A stretch of 16,719 nucleotides of DNA, taken from Flavobacteriaceae bacterium UBA2000 (GTDB taxonomy: Bacteria; Bacteroidota; Bacteroidia; Flavobacteriales; Flavobacteriaceae). The position numbers and the translations under genes are program-made. Of this stretch, positions 15,665 to 16,719 are shown piece after piece. Below the pieces are notes generated by a model. It saw only the letters and a list, made by a program, of their open reading frames with translations. It had not been told where the DNA came from and did no database searches. The stretch covers positions 1-16,719 of the forward strand of contig DDCS01000094.1 of NCBI GenBank assembly GCA_002335345.1, written 5' to 3'. Every line of letters begins with the position of its first letter. Positions within the stretch are counted from its first letter, which is position 1.

Positions 15665-16719
15665 TCTGAGCGTTTTTTAGGGTCAACCAACGTCCCATGT
15701 ATTTGGACGCGTTAAGCGACTGGTGTTGCAAGATTTGCCCCATAAAATGCTGCTGGCGGTGCGTGGTCAATGTGTCTTTAATTCGATTCAAATCTTCCAT
15801 GAGTTGATCCATATAGCGCCCGATTGAAAAGCGGGCCTGAATAAGGGACAACCCGGACTCATTGGCGCGTTGCCAATGCTCTTTTTCCCGGTATAGTCTT
15901 ACGGAGGCCTCGATGAATGCCTGGGGGTCAAGAGCAACATTGACGCCATTGTTTTGTTTACAGTCCAGTCCTTCAGCACCAATGGGCGAAGTGAGGGTGA
16001 CTAAACCACAACTCAGGGCTGAGATAATCTTGCCTTTGAGTCCTGCGCCAAATCGTACCGGGGCTAAATTGACACGGTACTGCGTCATTAGGCCCTGCAG
16101 ATCGTCAACCCAATCCATTTCTACCATGCCTTTAGTTTGGGCGATCATTTGGGTTTGAAGCGTATTCTTATTGGCGCCGATCACATGCAGTTCGGCCTCT
16201 GGTAATTCTCGGTGAATCGAGGGCCAAAGTCTTTGACCTAAATACATCAATGAATCGTGATTGGGCGGTTGTTTACGGTTCCCAACCCATAAAAAATGCT
16301 GGCGATTTTTCCATGGACGATCCGCTTGTGGCGCTACACTGCTCCCCAAAGGCAGATAAGTCAATAAGGTCTCGGGTATAGAAAAGTGATCGGTCAAAAA
16401 CCCGTATTCAAACTCAGAAATCAACAAGGTTTGATCACACCGCCAAATACTGGCCAATTCACGCATGGCCAAAGGACCATAAAAAAATTGAGTAGGACAT
16501 CCAGACGCGTCAAAAGCCGAAGGATATTTATCGATATAGGCCGCTCTGGTTTTTCTCAAAAAATGCAAGTCTTGGGTATCTAAAACCTTAACGGCGTCCG
16601 GGCATTGTAATCTTACACGCCATCCGTACTGCTCTTCCGTTATGAAACGGTCAAAGACAACCATTTGGGGCTGGATTTCTTGGAGTAGCAGGTCAAATCC
16701 ATCGTCATTTAGCGTAATC
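15651..16719 (-). CDS. GT-B glycosyltransferase, GT4-like (5' end outside window)
   Basis: The frame is open to the right edge: 18 codons precede the internal Met at 16664, and VVFDRF / EEQYGW just after it looks like mid-domain sequence. The true start therefore lies outside the window; about 355 residues are visible. It belongs to the group 1 retaining glycosyltransferases (Glyco_trans_1_4 type). Counting from that Met, the acceptor-side domain covers about 1-105. The nucleotide-sugar domain starts at HFLWVGNRKQPPNHDSL (123-139), continues with ELHVIGA (158-164), and carries the donor-binding signature RFGAGLKGKIISALSCG then TSPIGAEGL (204-233). It is soluble or peripheral, with no membrane helix visible. 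It probably transfers a sugar from an NDP-sugar during surface polysaccharide or glycoprotein assembly; donor and acceptor cannot be told. It converges on the M14 gene with a 14-base overlap. Confidence 0.88.
   Translation of the reverse strand, partial: ITLNDDGFDLLLQEIQPQMVVFDRFITEEQYGWRVRLQCPDAVKVLDTQDLHFLRKTRAAYIDKYPSAFDASGCPTQFFYGPLAMRELASIWRCDQTLLISEFEYGFLTDHFSIPETLLTYLPLGSSVAPQADRPWKNRQHFLWVGNRKQPPNHDSLMYLGQRLWPSIHRELPEAELHVIGANKNTLQTQMIAQTKGMVEMDWVDDLQGLMTQYRVNLAPVRFGAGLKGKIISALSCGLVTLTSPIGAEGLDCKQNNGVNVALDPQAFIEASVRLYREKEHWQRANESGLSLIQARFSIGRYMDQLMEDLNRIKDTLTTHRQQHFMGQILQHQSLNASKYMGRWLTLKNAQINPK

Noticed and set aside
1..16719. A novel defence, mobile or biosynthetic system
   Set aside because: Both strands were read for transposases, integrases, phage genes, repeats, CRISPR units and tRNAs; none was found, and the genes are housekeeping or common Bacteroidetes envelope and secreted proteins with intact frames.

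Overview
The window looks like chromosomal DNA from a member of the Bacteroidetes, most likely the class Flavobacteriia. Four things support this. A secreted peptidase carries a C-terminal type IX secretion (T9SS) sorting domain. There is a BshC enzyme of bacillithiol synthesis. YidC has the long periplasmic-domain form with lysine in place of the groove arginine. Promoter-like sites follow the Bacteroidetes TTG / TAnnTTTG pattern rather than the sigma-70 consensus, and Shine-Dalgarno sequences are mostly weak or absent. I cannot name a genus from sequence alone.

Layout. Nine genes lie head to tail on the minus strand from about 13028 down past base 1: bshC, guaA, a LysM / periplasmic-binding-like protein, pyrG, yidC, a secreted MORN-repeat protein, mnmA, a T9SS-exported subtilisin-like peptidase, and a nitronate monooxygenase/FabK-like flavoenzyme cut by the left edge. 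Gaps are 0 to 44 bases, mnmA overlaps the gene before it, and two junctions are directly abutting TAA-ATG. This is consistent with one long transcription unit, with a probable extra promoter before pyrG. On the plus strand, divergent from bshC, is a secreted M14 zinc carboxypeptidase (13190-15664). Its last 14 bases overlap the 3' end of a convergent minus-strand glycosyltransferase that is cut by the right edge.

How the genes fit together. Most of the cluster is housekeeping: GMP synthesis (guaA), CTP synthesis (pyrG), tRNA U34 2-thiolation (mnmA), inner-membrane protein insertion (yidC) and low-molecular-weight thiol synthesis (bshC). Interleaved are exported proteins with cell-envelope roles that are less well defined (LysM protein, MORN protein, S8 and M14 peptidases). 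No pathway links them all; the grouping looks like conserved synteny or shared growth-linked expression, not one system.

No tRNA or rRNA gene, insertion sequence, phage gene, CRISPR array or defence system was seen, and every gene lying fully inside the window has an intact reading frame. There is no gene-free stretch longer than 300 bases; the largest is the 161-base divergent region 13029-13189. The most useful observations are about regulation and start sites: the bshC start and a hairpin beside it, the pyrG promoter candidate, and the guaA start choice.
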